A stretch of 64,000 nt of DNA from Synechococcus sp. CCY 0621 (GCF_019038465.1 NZ_JAFKRH010000010.1:124001-188000), one strand, 5' to 3'; numbered from the stretch's first letter, positions 8,103 to 17,287 are shown. A program made the numbers and translations. Notes: generated from the sequence alone by a model not told the origin.

Positions 8103-8356
8103 TGACCCAGGAGGTCTAGCAGCTGACGCGGTGCTTCCTGCACACCGACGCTGCCGCTTCCTTCAGGTTGGATCGGTGCTCCCCTGGCAGCTGCCCAAGC
8201 TGCGAACCGGGCCTTTACGGAAAAAACGAAGCACCCTTTTGAGGCCTCCGATCTTCAGTTCCGCTGGTTCCTCTGGTCAGGTGTCGGGTGCGTCGGCGGC
8301 TACCTGCGATCAGTCAGGCGACCCGCTGGCTGCACCGCCATAGGTCCTTTAACTCC

Positions 8357-8389
8357 TCTCCACGCCGCTGAAGGCCCTATGCGTGGAGA
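8357..8389. terminator. Inverted repeat downstream of the recombinase gene
   Basis: TCTCCACGC at 8357-8365 is matched exactly by GCGTGGAGA at 8381-8389, a nine-pair stem around a 15-base loop, starting 47 bases after the recombinase stop in the minus direction. No clear T-run follows, so it may be a weak terminator or a protein-binding site in the 8103-8436 gap. I see no gene in that gap; it should hold the promoter of the replication operon. Confidence 0.35.
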
Positions 8390-8436
8390 AGCTGCAAGAA
8401 GGGCTCCTGAAGGGAACTGCTCTGCTTGCAATTACA

Positions 8437-9741
8437 CTACACATGGCGTCCTGCCGTGTCAACGCCTACCGCCGGTGGTGGTGTGGCGAAGCTGAGCAGT
8501 AGGTCCGCCTCTGCCGTCCACCTGCCGTAGTGCCGCAGGTGCGTTGCAGGTGAATGCCCCATCACGGCGGCCAGGTCGCGCAGCGGGATCGGCGGCTGCC
8601 GGTGTGCCCCCCGCCAGGCAAACCCATGCCGCAAGCCGTACGGGCTGAGCCCCGGTGTCCGCTCCGCCAGGCCCTGCCAGTAGGGCAGCCGATCCAGCAG
8701 CTGGCGGAAGGCATCCCCTACCGCCTTGTGCTCTCCGGTGGCGGCAGCGTTGCGGATCGGCAGGGGCAGCCCTACCAGGCCCGCCTCCAGCAGCGCCAGG
8801 GCGCGGGCTCCATCATCACGGCCCGCCCCGCTGGGGTCGGTCAGCTCCAGCGGCAGCACCAGCCGATCAGCCTTCGGGGCCGCGGCCGTCCTGCTGTTGC
8901 GCTTGACGGCCCCGACATAGAGCCGGCCCCCCCTCGGGTGGAGCACACCCAGCTCGGCCGGCCGGAGGCCATAGCAACCAACCAGCGCAACCGCCAGCCA
9001 CAGCTCCGGGCGGGTGGCCTCCAGGTGATCGAGCAGGCCGGCCAGGGCCTCGGGGCTGATCGGCATGGTGGGCTCGCCGTGGCTGGTGCGGGCTCCGATC
9101 AGCTCTGCCAGGTGGTCCGTTGGTGGGGGCAGCCAGCACACCGGAGCCCCGCGCCTCTCCACTGCCCACCGCAGAAACCTGGCCACATCGAGCAGCTGTC
9201 GCTTGCGGCCCTGACCCCCTGGAGGGCAGGCGGCGAAGTGCTGGCGGGCATAGCCCCGCAGCAGCTCCGCCCCATCACGGGGCACCGGACGGCTGGTGAG
9301 GGTGGACTGCATGCGCACTAGCCGGGTCTCCAGATCCCGGTAAGTGGTGGTGCGCAGATCGCTGCGGGCCTCCAGGTGCTCTGCCACCAAGGCGGGCCAA
9401 TCGATCGGGCCGGTTGGTGGGGCCGCGGCCAGCAGCTCGGCCGCGGCCGCCAGGCTGAGGCCCTGCTGCTCCATCCGATCGCGAAGGCTCGCGATGGTGG
9501 CGATCACGACCGAGACACACCCCCGCTCCCAGGCGATCGGCAGGGTGCAGGTCGATCGGCTGCCGGCCAGATCACGGCGGGTGAGGCGCACCTGCCCCCG
9601 GGATTCGGCGACGCTCCAGCCTCGGCCGTGTTCATGCCTGAGCGCATCGCGCAGGGTGGCGACCCATGCGGGGCTGGGGCGGCTGGTAGGCACCAGGCGT
9701 GTGCAAAAGCGTGTGTAAAACACGGTAGAACGTGTGTCCAC
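8437..9741 (-). CDS. int: Tyrosine recombinase (integrase) of the tRNA-Ala element
   Basis: This enzyme would integrate and excise the element at the tRNA-Ala 3' end. The C-terminal catalytic domain shows Arg260 (YGLRPAEL), Lys280 (AVKRNS), Arg371 in the box that usually reads HxxR, His396 (MGHSPAT) and the nucleophile Tyr405 (HYGRW). The first residue of the HxxR box is Tyr368 instead of His, a tolerated variation in some families. Residues 110-190 form a SAM-like core-binding domain. The gene lies 61 bases from the tRNA and on the same strand, as expected for an element inserted in a tRNA 3' end. The annotated GTG start at 9741 gives 434 residues; a GTG at 9693 would remove an odd 16-residue N-terminus that overlaps the CGTGTG repeats. 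Length and motifs otherwise look intact. Confidence 0.88.
   Translation of the reverse strand: MDTRSTVFYTRFCTRLVPTSRPSPAWVATLRDALRHEHGRGWSVAESRGQVRLTRRDLAGSRSTCTLPIAWERGCVSVVIATIASLRDRMEQQGLSLAAAAELLAAAPPTGPIDWPALVAEHLEARSDLRTTTYRDLETRLVRMQSTLTSRPVPRDGAELLRGYARQHFAACPPGGQGRKRQLLDVARFLRWAVERRGAPVCWLPPPTDHLAELIGARTSHGEPTMPISPEALAGLLDHLEATRPELWLAVALVGCYGLRPAELGVLHPRGGRLYVGAVKRNSRTAAAPKADRLVLPLELTDPSGAGRDDGARALALLEAGLVGLPLPIRNAAATGEHKAVGDAFRQLLDRLPYWQGLAERTPGLSPYGLRHGFAWRGAHRQPPIPLRDLAAVMGHSPATHLRHYGRWTAEADLLLSFATPPPAVGVDTAGRHV
9698..9737. repeat. Three CGTGTG direct repeats at the recombinase start
   Basis: CGTGTGC at 9698-9704, CGTGTGT at 9710-9716 and CGTGTGT at 9731-9737 lie between the tRNA 3' end and the recombinase coding body, with one inverted ACACG (9720-9724). 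Short repeated sites beside an attachment site often bind the integrase N-terminus or an excisionase. Here they overlap the first codons of the longest recombinase frame, so they may also control its expression. Confidence 0.35.
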
Positions 9742-9802
9742 AGGCTGTGTCAGGAGGGGAGCGCTTTAGCTCTGATCCCTTGTCCTGACTGGAAAAATTG
9801 AA

Positions 9803-9875
9803 TGGAGCCAAGCGGATTCGAACCGCTGACCCCCTGCATGCCATGCAGGTGCTCTACCAGCTGAGCTATGGCCCC
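9803..9875 (-). tRNA. tRNA-Ala (anticodon GGC), integration target
   Basis: Reading the minus strand from 9875 gives a complete 73-base cloverleaf: seven-pair acceptor stem, GCTC/GAGC D stem, anticodon stem CCTGC/GCAGG with loop ATGGCAT placing GGC in the anticodon, T arm AGCGG-TTCGAAT-CCGCT and discriminator A. CCA is not encoded. The T-run following the 3' end could aid termination. The tyrosine recombinase gene starts just past its 3' end, which marks this tRNA as the attachment site of the element that extends leftward; integration left the tRNA intact. Confidence 0.96.
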
Positions 9876-9939
9876 ATTGATGCGCCGGCTGACCGGTGCT
9901 TGAGGAGCTTACAACGTGGCCGATCGCCCCCAGGCCCCC

Positions 9940-10554
9940 TCAGACCTGGCGCCAGACGGCCACCAGGCGACCCTGCACGCTCACCTGGTCGGCTGGCAGG
10001 GTGATTGGTGCGTAGGCCGGGTTGGCGGCCTCCAGGCGCACCTGGGATCCCTGGCGGTGGAAGTGCTTGAGGGTGGTGCCGCTGCCCGGCACCAGGGCGC
10101 TCACGATCGTGCCTTCCCTCAGGCGGGAGGGGTCGGCCACGGGCTCCATCAGCACCACGTCGCCATCGGCGATGTGGGCGTCCACCATCGAGTCGCCGTT
10201 GACGGTGAGGGCGAACAGGCCGCGGGTGTCGAGCACCGGGGCCAGATCGAGGTGCTCCTGGACGTCATCGAAGGTTTCCACCAGCCCGCCGGCGGCCACG
10301 GACCCGAGCACAGGAATGCCTGTGGAGGCGTTCCCGAGCAGCTGCAGGGTGCGGGCCTGGCCCTCCTGCCAGGTGATCCAGCCCTTCTGCTGCAGGTGGC
10401 GAAGGCGGCTCTGGATCGGCGCCGGCGAGCGCAGGCCCATGGCCTTCATCATCTGGCGGATCGACGGGCTGTGGCGGTGGCTGCCGATGTAGTCGGCGAG
10501 CCAGGCATAGAGCTCCCGCTGGGCCTCGGTGAGCTCCTGGTGGGTGGCGACCAC
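9940..10554 (-). CDS. lexA: LexA repressor
   Basis: A 204-residue LexA. The N-terminal winged helix (about 5-70) contains HSPSIRQMMKAMGL. The C-terminal S24 domain has the Ala-Gly self-cleavage site in SVAAGGL, catalytic Ser in NGDSMVDAHI and Lys in TTLKHF. In cyanobacteria LexA homologues often regulate redox, carbon or other genes besides or instead of the SOS response. The open frame extends far upstream antisense to argF, so I place the start at GTG 10554, where similarity to LexA begins. It lies upstream of tRNA-Ala on the same strand and downstream of argF. Confidence 0.92.
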   Translation of the reverse strand: MVATHQELTEAQRELYAWLADYIGSHRHSPSIRQMMKAMGLRSPAPIQSRLRHLQQKGWITWQEGQARTLQLLGNASTGIPVLGSVAAGGLVETFDDVQEHLDLAPVLDTRGLFALTVNGDSMVDAHIADGDVVLMEPVADPSRLREGTIVSALVPGSGTTLKHFHRQGSQVRLEAANPAYAPITLPADQVSVQGRLVAVWRQV

Positions 10555-10637
10555 GGGCAGTACGGATGAACCAGTCCCTTTCTGCCATCCCGCGCGCGGT
10601 TTGTCCAGAGCCGGGCCGGAGGTCGCCAGGGGCGCGC

Positions 10638-11600
10638 TCAGTCGCTGACGCCCCCCAGCAGGGTGGCCAGCAGGGCCTGCTGCACGTGCAGCCGGTTCTC
10701 CGCCTGGTCGAAGACCCGGCTGGCGGCCCCCTCGATCACCCCGGCGCTGATCTCCTCGCCCCGGTGGGCGGGGAGACAGTGCAGCACAATCGCCCGTGGG
10801 TCCGCCTCGGCCAGCAGGTCCTCGTCGAGGCACCAGCCGCTGAAGGCCTGCTCCCGTTGGGCCTGCTCCTCCTCCTGGCCCATCGACGCCCACACATCGG
10901 TGTAGAGCACATGGGCGCCGCGGGCCGTCGCCACGGGGTCCTGCAGCACCGTGATCGCGCTCCGCCCGCCGGCGAGGGCCCGGGCCTGCTCCACCACGGC
11001 AGCACTGGGGGCGAAACCGTCGGGGCTGCCGATGCGCACGTCCATCCCCAGCAGGGCCCCGACGAGCATCAGCGAGTGGGCCATGTTGTTGCCGTCGCCC
11101 ACGTAGGCCAGGGTGAGGCCGTGCAGATCGGTGGGCCCGTGGCCGAAGCGCTCCTGGATCGTCAGGGCGTCGGCCAGGGCCTGGCAGGGGTGCTCCAGGT
11201 CGGTGAGGGCGTTGATCACCGGAATCGAGGCCCAGTGGGCGTAGTCGACCAGGTCCTCCTGGGCGAAGGTGCGGATCGCCAGGGCATCGCAATAGCGGCT
11301 CAGCACCCGGGCCGTGTCGGCGATCGGCTCGCCGCGGCCCACCTGGGTGACGGCCGGGTTGAGGTCGATCGTCTGGCCGCCGAGCCTGGCCATGGCGACG
11401 ATGAAGCTCACCCTGGTGCGTGTGGAGGCTTTGGAGAAGATCAGCCCCAGCACCCGGCCGGCCAGGTCGATGCGGCGCTCGCCGCCCTTCAGCTGGCGCG
11501 CCAGCTCCAGCAGGGCGAGGGTCTGGGGACCGTCCAGGTCGGCCGAGGAGAGCAGGTCGCGGCCCTTGAGGGCGGCGAGTGGGGCTGAGGGGGACACCAT
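10638..11600 (-). CDS. argF: Ornithine carbamoyltransferase
   Basis: This cytoplasmic enzyme joins carbamoyl phosphate and ornithine to make citrulline in arginine synthesis. The carbamoyl-phosphate motif STRTR, the HPCQ motif in DLEHPCQALADAL, the ornithine-loop region and HCLPAHRGEEI near the C-terminus are all present. Length is about 320 residues, as usual. The start is put at ATG 11600 (sequence MVSPSAPLAALKGRDLL); a further in-frame ATG six codons upstream is less likely. It is followed by lexA in the same direction. Confidence 0.95.
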   Translation of the reverse strand: MVSPSAPLAALKGRDLLSSADLDGPQTLALLELARQLKGGERRIDLAGRVLGLIFSKASTRTRVSFIVAMARLGGQTIDLNPAVTQVGRGEPIADTARVLSRYCDALAIRTFAQEDLVDYAHWASIPVINALTDLEHPCQALADALTIQERFGHGPTDLHGLTLAYVGDGNNMAHSLMLVGALLGMDVRIGSPDGFAPSAAVVEQARALAGGRSAITVLQDPVATARGAHVLYTDVWASMGQEEEQAQREQAFSGWCLDEDLLAEADPRAIVLHCLPAHRGEEISAGVIEGAASRVFDQAENRLHVQQALLATLLGGVSD

Positions 11601-11646
11601 GGCCCACGTCCCAAACAACCCTTATGCGAGATCGACCCCCCCCACG

Positions 11647-13164
11647 TCAAGGGCAGGGGCGCAGGCCGTGGCGCGCCGGCTGCACGGAGCTGGTGCGGGG
11701 CAGCAGGACGAAGGGGGCGGAGCGCCAGGCCCCGGGGGCCTCCCAGCAGGCCAGATCGGGGTTGGCCGCACGAAGGGCGGAAAGGTCCCTGTAAGCGTTG
11801 TGAAAGCCCAGGAACGGTTGCTCGAGGGGCTCGGCAAAGTCCCGTAACGCCTCCGGCGCCTGCTGCAGCTGGCCCGGCTGGACATAAAGGGGGCTGAGGG
11901 CCTCCAGCAGCCAGCCGCTACTCCAGCAGCCCTGGTCGCAAATGCCGCTGCGCTCGACGAAGGCGGCCATCAACTTGTAGTTCTGCAGGGGAGCCCGTTT
12001 CTCGGCCAACTCCCGCTGGCCCAGCTGCCATTGCAGCAGCAGCCAGACCGCCAGCAGGGTGGCCAGGGCGAGTCGCCGCGCACGGCAGACGTGTTGCGCG
12101 AGCTCCCAGCCATCGCCGCAGAGGTAGGCCAGGGCGGGCAGCACGACGATGTAGTACCTGGCCTGGGACAGGGGCTTGACCAGGTCGATCGGCAGCATCA
12201 AGGCCACGAAGCCACCGATCGCCAGCAGCAGGAACCTGGCTTCCCCCTGTGCTGGACTTGGCAGCAAGGGATCCAGGGGCTGCGGGCGCCGCCGCACCGC
12301 CGTGACGGCGAACACCAGGGCCATGGCCACCCCCAAGGCGCCCAGCAGCAGCCCTTCCTGTCCCGCGCGGCCAGGCGCCAGCAGCGGCAGGGTGCCGCTC
12401 AGGAACGCGCTCAGCGTGCCGCTGATCGGTGTCACCTGGATCCAGTCGAGACGCTCCAACTTGGTCGCGAGCGAACTCGACAACAGATGGACCATCGGCC
12501 AGGTCAACACGCCCAGGAGCAGGGGCAGCACCTGCCGGCGTTGATGCCATACCAGGCCTTCGACGCCGACCACCGCCAGCACCACCAGGACGAACAGCAG
12601 CGAGACGTAGTGGGTGAGGGAGAGCAGCAGGCAGGAAAGGACGAACAGACCCCGCAGGGCAGGCTCGCCCCAGCGCGCCAGCAGGGCGTTGCTGGAGCCA
12701 CCCAGGCGCCGTTGTCTCAGCTCCATGGCTGCTCCCAGCAGCACGGCCGACAGGGCCAGGGAGGTGGCATAGCTGCGGGATTCCTGGGCGAAAAACAGAA
12801 ACGCCGGGCTGGTGCCCAGAAAGGCCACGCTCACCAGGCGGCGGCCTGGACCCCGACCCGACGCGAACAGCGCGGTGGCCATCAGTGCGAGGCCGGCCAT
12901 CAGCAGACTCAAGCTGCGGGTGGCCCTTTCGCCGCTGCCGCCGCTGCCGATCCAGAGCTTGAGCAGGGTTTGGTAGAGGGGGGGATGGGTGTCGGGAATC
13001 AGCCAGTCCCGCAGCATCACGCCCCACTCGGCCCGGCTGGCGGACACCGACCAGAGCTCATCCGACCAGTAGGAATAGTTCTCAGCCAGGCCGCGGCTGG
13101 CGGCCACAAGAAAAAAGAGGACCAGCGCCGCACAGATGGCGAGCTGAATCCTCTGGTCAATCAA
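11647..13164 (-). CDS. ArnT/GT39-like membrane glycosyltransferase
   Basis: A 505-residue multi-pass membrane protein with about ten hydrophobic segments. After the first segment it shows WSDELWSV, and later HPPLYQTLLKLW, the acidic and HPPLY signatures of the PMT_2/ArnT (GT39/GT83-like) family that moves sugars from polyprenyl-phosphate donors on the outer face of the inner membrane. The acceptor is unknown. Start is TTG 13164 with a GGAG about ten bases upstream. A paralogue lies at 15943-17235; together they suggest lipid-linked glycan modification. It sits between ftsH and argF, all on the minus strand. Confidence 0.75.
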   Translation of the reverse strand: MIDQRIQLAICAALVLFFLVAASRGLAENYSYWSDELWSVSASRAEWGVMLRDWLIPDTHPPLYQTLLKLWIGSGGSGERATRSLSLLMAGLALMATALFASGRGPGRRLVSVAFLGTSPAFLFFAQESRSYATSLALSAVLLGAAMELRQRRLGGSSNALLARWGEPALRGLFVLSCLLLSLTHYVSLLFVLVVLAVVGVEGLVWHQRRQVLPLLLGVLTWPMVHLLSSSLATKLERLDWIQVTPISGTLSAFLSGTLPLLAPGRAGQEGLLLGALGVAMALVFAVTAVRRRPQPLDPLLPSPAQGEARFLLLAIGGFVALMLPIDLVKPLSQARYYIVVLPALAYLCGDGWELAQHVCRARRLALATLLAVWLLLQWQLGQRELAEKRAPLQNYKLMAAFVERSGICDQGCWSSGWLLEALSPLYVQPGQLQQAPEALRDFAEPLEQPFLGFHNAYRDLSALRAANPDLACWEAPGAWRSAPFVLLPRTSSVQPARHGLRPCP

Positions 13165-13211
13165 CGAAGACCAACTCCGGGGGGAGTGGCGTCGGTGGGG
13201 CTGGTCAGGGA

Positions 13212-15107
13212 TCAGGCGACGACTCCCTCCAGTACCGGTGCATCCGGAAGGCGGCTGGAGGCCAGCAGATGCTTCAGCTCGTCGCCCTCGATCACCTCTT
13301 TTTCAAGGATCTTGTGGGAGATGGCCTCCAGCAGATCACGGTTGTGGTGCAGGATCGCCAGGGCCCGGTCGTGGGCCCGATCCACCAGGCCGCGCACTTC
13401 CTTGTCGATCTCCAGGGCGGTGGCGTCGCTCACGGCCCGGCGGGGGTTGGAGTTACCCCCCAGGAAGCGGCTGCCGCCCTGCTTGTCGTAGGCGAGGGGG
13501 CCGAGGGTTTCACTCATGCCGTAGGTGCCGATCATCTGCTCGGCGATGTCGGTGGCCCGCTGCAGGTCGTTGGCGGCGCCGGTGGTGACCTCACCGAAGA
13601 CCACCTCCTCGGCGGAACGGCCGCCCAGCAGGGTGGCGATCTGGCCTTCGAGATCCTCCTTGGAATTGAGGAAGCGCTCCTCGGTGGGCAGCTGCAGGGT
13701 GTAGCCCAGGGCCGCCATGCCGCGGGGCACGATCGAAATTTTCGCCACCTTGCTGCCGCCGGGCATCAGGTGCCCCACGATCGCGTGGCCCACTTCGTGG
13801 TAGGCCACCACTTTCTTCTCGTCCGGCTGCAGCACGCGGCTCTTCTTCTCGAGGCCCGCCACCACCCGTTCGATCGCTTCGTTGAGGTCGGCCTGCTCGA
13901 CCGTGGTGCGGTAGACCCGGGCCGCCAGCAGGGCCGCCTCGTTGACGAGGTTGGCCAGGTCGGCGCCGGCGAAACCGCTGGTGGCCTGGGCGATCTTGTC
14001 GAGATCCACGCCCTCGGCCAGCTTCACCTTCTTGCCGTAGATGTCGAGGATCATCTTGCGGCCGGAGAGGTCGGGGCGATCCACCAGCACCTGGCGGTCG
14101 AAACGGCCCGGACGCAGCAGGGCGGCATCGAGGGTTTCCGGCTGGTTGGTGGCCGCCAGCACGATCACCGGTTTGTCCTGGGCGGTGAAACCGTCCATTT
14201 CGGTCAGCAGCTGGTTGAGGGTCTGCTCCCGTTCATCGTTGCCTCCCACGACGCCCATGGAGCCGGAACGGCTCTTACCGATGGCATCGAGTTCGTCGAT
14301 GAAGATGATGCAGGGCGCCTTCTTCTTGGCCTCCTCGAACAGGTCGCGCACGCGGGCGGCACCGGCCCCCACGAACAGCTCCACGAATTCGGAACCGGAG
14401 ATGATGAAGAACGGCACGCTGGCTTCACCGGCCACGGCCTTGGAGAGCAGGGTCTTGCCGGTGCCCGGAGGGCCCACCAGCAGCACGCCCTTGGGGATGC
14501 GGGCGCCGATGTCCATGTAGCGCTGGGGCGTCTTGAGGAAATCGACGATCTCGGTGAGTTCGGTTTTGGCTTCGTCGACGCCGGCCACATCGGCGAACGT
14601 GACCCGGGACTCCTCATCGGGCACGTAGACCTTCGCCTTCGATTTGGTGAAGCTCAGGGCCCCCTGGGCGCCGCCCCCACCCATGCCGCTGCGGCGGGCG
14701 AAGAACTGCAGCACCAGGATGAAGATCAGCGGCGGCACCACCCAGCTCAGGGCCGTGGTGATGAAGCTGGGCCGCTTCGGCGGGGCGGCGGCGAATTCAA
14801 CACCGTGCTGCTCCAGGCGCTGGGGCAGCTCCATGTCGAAGATCGGGGTGGTGGAGAGCACCGTGGGGGCCCCTTCCTCTGGAGCCTTGGTGAGCTCGTA
14901 GCGGATCTGGTCCTGGGTGATGTAGGCCCGTTTGACGTTGTCGTCGTTCACCTGGTCGATGAACAGGGAGTAGGGCACCCGGGGCACCTGGGTGGCGGGA
15001 TTGGGCAGGAAATTGCTGAACAGCAGCAGGACGCCAAAACCGATCAGGAGCAGATTGACAATTCCGAACCGCCTTGTGGGGCGGTTGTCGTCCTGACGGA
15101 TGGCCAT
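13212..15107 (-). CDS. ftsH: ATP-dependent zinc metalloprotease FtsH
   Basis: A 631-residue membrane protease for quality control, in cyanobacteria including turnover of photosystem II proteins. Two transmembrane helices (about 15-35 and 118-138) flank a periplasmic/lumenal domain. The AAA domain has Walker A GPPGTGKT (212-219), pore motif FVG, Walker [12 protein letters not shown] and the second region of homology; the zinc protease has HEVGH (437-441). The start is set at ATG 15107 ([15 protein letters not shown]), not the open frame 20 codons upstream that would run into the promoter shared with the divergent SRAP gene. It appears complete. Confidence 0.96.
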   Translation of the reverse strand: MAIRQDDNRPTRRFGIVNLLLIGFGVLLLFSNFLPNPATQVPRVPYSLFIDQVNDDNVKRAYITQDQIRYELTKAPEEGAPTVLSTTPIFDMELPQRLEQHGVEFAAAPPKRPSFITTALSWVVPPLIFILVLQFFARRSGMGGGGAQGALSFTKSKAKVYVPDEESRVTFADVAGVDEAKTELTEIVDFLKTPQRYMDIGARIPKGVLLVGPPGTGKTLLSKAVAGEASVPFFIISGSEFVELFVGAGAARVRDLFEEAKKKAPCIIFIDELDAIGKSRSGSMGVVGGNDEREQTLNQLLTEMDGFTAQDKPVIVLAATNQPETLDAALLRPGRFDRQVLVDRPDLSGRKMILDIYGKKVKLAEGVDLDKIAQATSGFAGADLANLVNEAALLAARVYRTTVEQADLNEAIERVVAGLEKKSRVLQPDEKKVVAYHEVGHAIVGHLMPGGSKVAKISIVPRGMAALGYTLQLPTEERFLNSKEDLEGQIATLLGGRSAEEVVFGEVTTGAANDLQRATDIAEQMIGTYGMSETLGPLAYDKQGGSRFLGGNSNPRRAVSDATALEIDKEVRGLVDRAHDRALAILHHNRDLLEAISHKILEKEVIEGDELKHLLASSRLPDAPVLEGVVA

Positions 15108-15214
15108 GCTGCGCAAAACGGCGTATGGGCCCAAGCTAGGTCTGGTCGTCACCGGCCGTTCCACCACCCGGTCGGGAGAACCGAACGCCCGCCCCTTCGG
15201 CTCCCCCCTCCCCC

Positions 15215-15916
15215 ATGTGCGGCCGCTACTCCCTGGCCACCCGCCTCGATCGGCTGCTGCCCCGTCTGAAGGGTCCGATGCCGCCGGGATTTGTCGAGCA
15301 TTACGCCCCCCGGCCCCAGGTGCGGCCCGGCGAACCCGTGCTGCTGCAGCGCCAGGAGCACGGACGCCTGGAGGTGGCCCTGGCCCTGTGGGGGCTGGTG
15401 CCGGACTGGTGCCCCGACCCGATGTCCCGCCGCCGGCCGATCAATGCCCGCAGCGAGACGGTGGGGGAGAAACCCTTCTTCCGGGGCGCCTGGCGCCACC
15501 GGCGCGCCCTGATCCCCGCCGATGGTTTCTACGAATGGCAGACAAAAACGGTGGAGGGCCGGTCCTTCAAGCAACCCTGGCTGTTCCGTCGCCGTGATCA
15601 GCGCCCCTTCTGGCTCGGCGGGCTCTGGGAGCGTTGGCTGGGGGGGGATGGGGGTGAACTTGAGACCTGCGTCGTGCTCACCACCGCCCCCAACGACCTG
15701 CTGGCCCGGGTGCACGACCGCATGCCGGTGGTGATCCCCGACGGCCTGGAGGAGGCCTGGTTGGCGGCCGTCGATGGACCGGAGCTGCGGGCCCTTGAGC
15801 CGCTGATGGATCCCTGGGATCCGGCGGCCTGGGAGGCGGTGAAGCTGGAGTTGAGCCAGGAGACGGCGGTGCAGCTGGATCTGCTGTCTCGTCCCATGGA
15901 CGACGCCGTCAATTGA
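15215..15916 (+). CDS. SRAP-domain protein (HMCES/YedK family), abasic-site shield
   Basis: The protein begins MCGRYSL; Cys2, exposed after removal of the initiator Met, is the residue that forms a covalent link to abasic sites in single-stranded DNA. The conserved NARSETVGEKP block and IPADGFYEWQ, followed by a late His in MPVVI-containing strands, match the SRAP family. At 233 residues the length is typical. Its role is protecting abasic sites in ssDNA during replication. It is divergent from ftsH with a short shared upstream region. Confidence 0.93.
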   Translation: MCGRYSLATRLDRLLPRLKGPMPPGFVEHYAPRPQVRPGEPVLLQRQEHGRLEVALALWGLVPDWCPDPMSRRRPINARSETVGEKPFFRGAWRHRRALIPADGFYEWQTKTVEGRSFKQPWLFRRRDQRPFWLGGLWERWLGGDGGELETCVVLTTAPNDLLARVHDRMPVVIPDGLEEAWLAAVDGPELRALEPLMDPWDPAAWEAVKLELSQETAVQLDLLSRPMDDAVN

Positions 15917-15942
15917 CGGTGATCCGATTCATCACCACCAGC

Positions 15943-17235
15943 TCAGGGCATGCTCAGCCTCTGGTGGGCGAGCTGAATCTGGAGCGCCACGATGACCAGC
16001 GTCAGGAACAGACAGAGCCCTCCGCTGAAACGGTCCCGCCAGGAGACGGTCAACAGCCGGCCCAGCAGGATGGTCACCGCCGGAAGGCAGACCAGAAAGT
16101 AGTAGGGCGTGGTGAAGGGAATCAGGGCATCGGCGACACAGCCGGCGGCGATAACGGCAGCGTTCAGTGCGACCAGATAGGCAGCATCGGAGCCCAGGAG
16201 CGCAACAAGCCGGGCGCGTCTCCCGCTGGGGCGTCGTCCGGTGCCCTGCAGAAGGGGTCTGAGGGAGATCAGGAGCAGAACCAGCGCCAGCACCACGCCG
16301 AAGCCGAGCTGGGGCATGCGGGAGATCATCAGCAGCGGGAAGACGCCGGCCAGGAAGTTGTTGACCGTGCTGATCAGGGGAAACACGTTCACCCAGCTGT
16401 TCGCTTCTGCCTGTTGGTCCAGCGTGCCGGTCAGGCTCTGCAGCACAGGCCAGGCGCTGATCAGAACGACGAGCATGATTCCCTTCCACGGTGTTCGCTC
16501 GATCCTTCGGCTGAGAACGTCGAGGCCGCAGGCCATCAGGACATAGAGGGTGCCGAAATAGTGCGTGAGCCCCAGGAGGAGTGCAGAGCCGTAGTAGAGC
16601 CAAGCCCAGACCCGCCGGTCGTCGGAATCCGATGCGGCGAAGCGGCCCATGAACGGGGCTGGCGGCTCAGCCCCGACGGGTTGGCAACGCCTCAGCTGAA
16701 GGGCACTCCACGTCATCACGGTGGCCAGGAGAACCACCAGGGAATAGGGCCGAACGGTGGCCGAGAAATAGGTGAGCAGAGGATTGGTGGCGAACAGCAC
16801 CAGGACAACCGCCATCTCAAAGCGGGGCTGTCTGCGATAGGCCCAGGCAACAAAGAAAAGTGTGCAACAGGTGAACAGAAAAGAGAGCCAGCGAAGATGC
16901 GGAATCGTGGCACCAGTCAGTTCGATCCAACCCTTGGACAGCATGTAATACAAGGGAGGATGATTGTCGTTCTTCAGCACGGTCCCCCAGATGAGCTGGC
17001 CGGAGCTGGCCAGCAGCTTGTTGATCGTCCAGATCTCGTCCGGGTGCGGCACCCGCTGCAGACGCAGACCGACCGAGACATGGGCCAGCAACAGCAGCAG
17101 CAGCAGGACAGCGGAGAGTATCCCTGACTTCACCAGGGTCTTGGCCACGGAGTTGGATAGGGTTGGGTCCGTGGAATCCTGGCAGGAGCAGGACGCTCTG
17201 GCCTCCTGTCGCTCAGATTCCTCCCCGTCCTCCAT
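15943..17235 (-). CDS. ArnT/GT39-like membrane glycosyltransferase, second copy
   Basis: A roughly 430-residue multi-pass membrane protein. After an N-terminal hydrophobic helix it shows VPHPDEIWTINK and NDNHPPLYYMLSKGW, the same acidic and HPPLY signatures as the protein at 11647-13164, so the two are paralogous. It would use a polyprenyl-phosphate sugar donor at the periplasmic face. The start is placed at ATG 17235 because the upstream extension would cross the divergent Nif11-like gene. The acceptor cannot be told. It ends convergently 26 bases from the SRAP gene. Confidence 0.72.
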   Translation of the reverse strand: MEDGEESERQEARASCSCQDSTDPTLSNSVAKTLVKSGILSAVLLLLLLLAHVSVGLRLQRVPHPDEIWTINKLLASSGQLIWGTVLKNDNHPPLYYMLSKGWIELTGATIPHLRWLSFLFTCCTLFFVAWAYRRQPRFEMAVVLVLFATNPLLTYFSATVRPYSLVVLLATVMTWSALQLRRCQPVGAEPPAPFMGRFAASDSDDRRVWAWLYYGSALLLGLTHYFGTLYVLMACGLDVLSRRIERTPWKGIMLVVLISAWPVLQSLTGTLDQQAEANSWVNVFPLISTVNNFLAGVFPLLMISRMPQLGFGVVLALVLLLISLRPLLQGTGRRPSGRRARLVALLGSDAAYLVALNAAVIAAGCVADALIPFTTPYYFLVCLPAVTILLGRLLTVSWRDRFSGGLCLFLTLVIVALQIQLAHQRLSMP

Positions 17236-17287
17236 GGCAAGGTGGACAGGGCACTGCCCCTCCGACGGCCCTCCAGCCTTCCCGCCC

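Noticed and set aside
10555-11607. Upstream extension of the LexA frame on the minus strand
   Set aside because: It overlaps argF on the same strand in another frame and has low-complexity Pro/Arg/Gly content; LexA similarity begins at 10554.
13269-15269. 666-codon plus-strand frame
   Set aside because: It is the complement of ftsH, which has all expected motifs; the frame has no recognisable domain.
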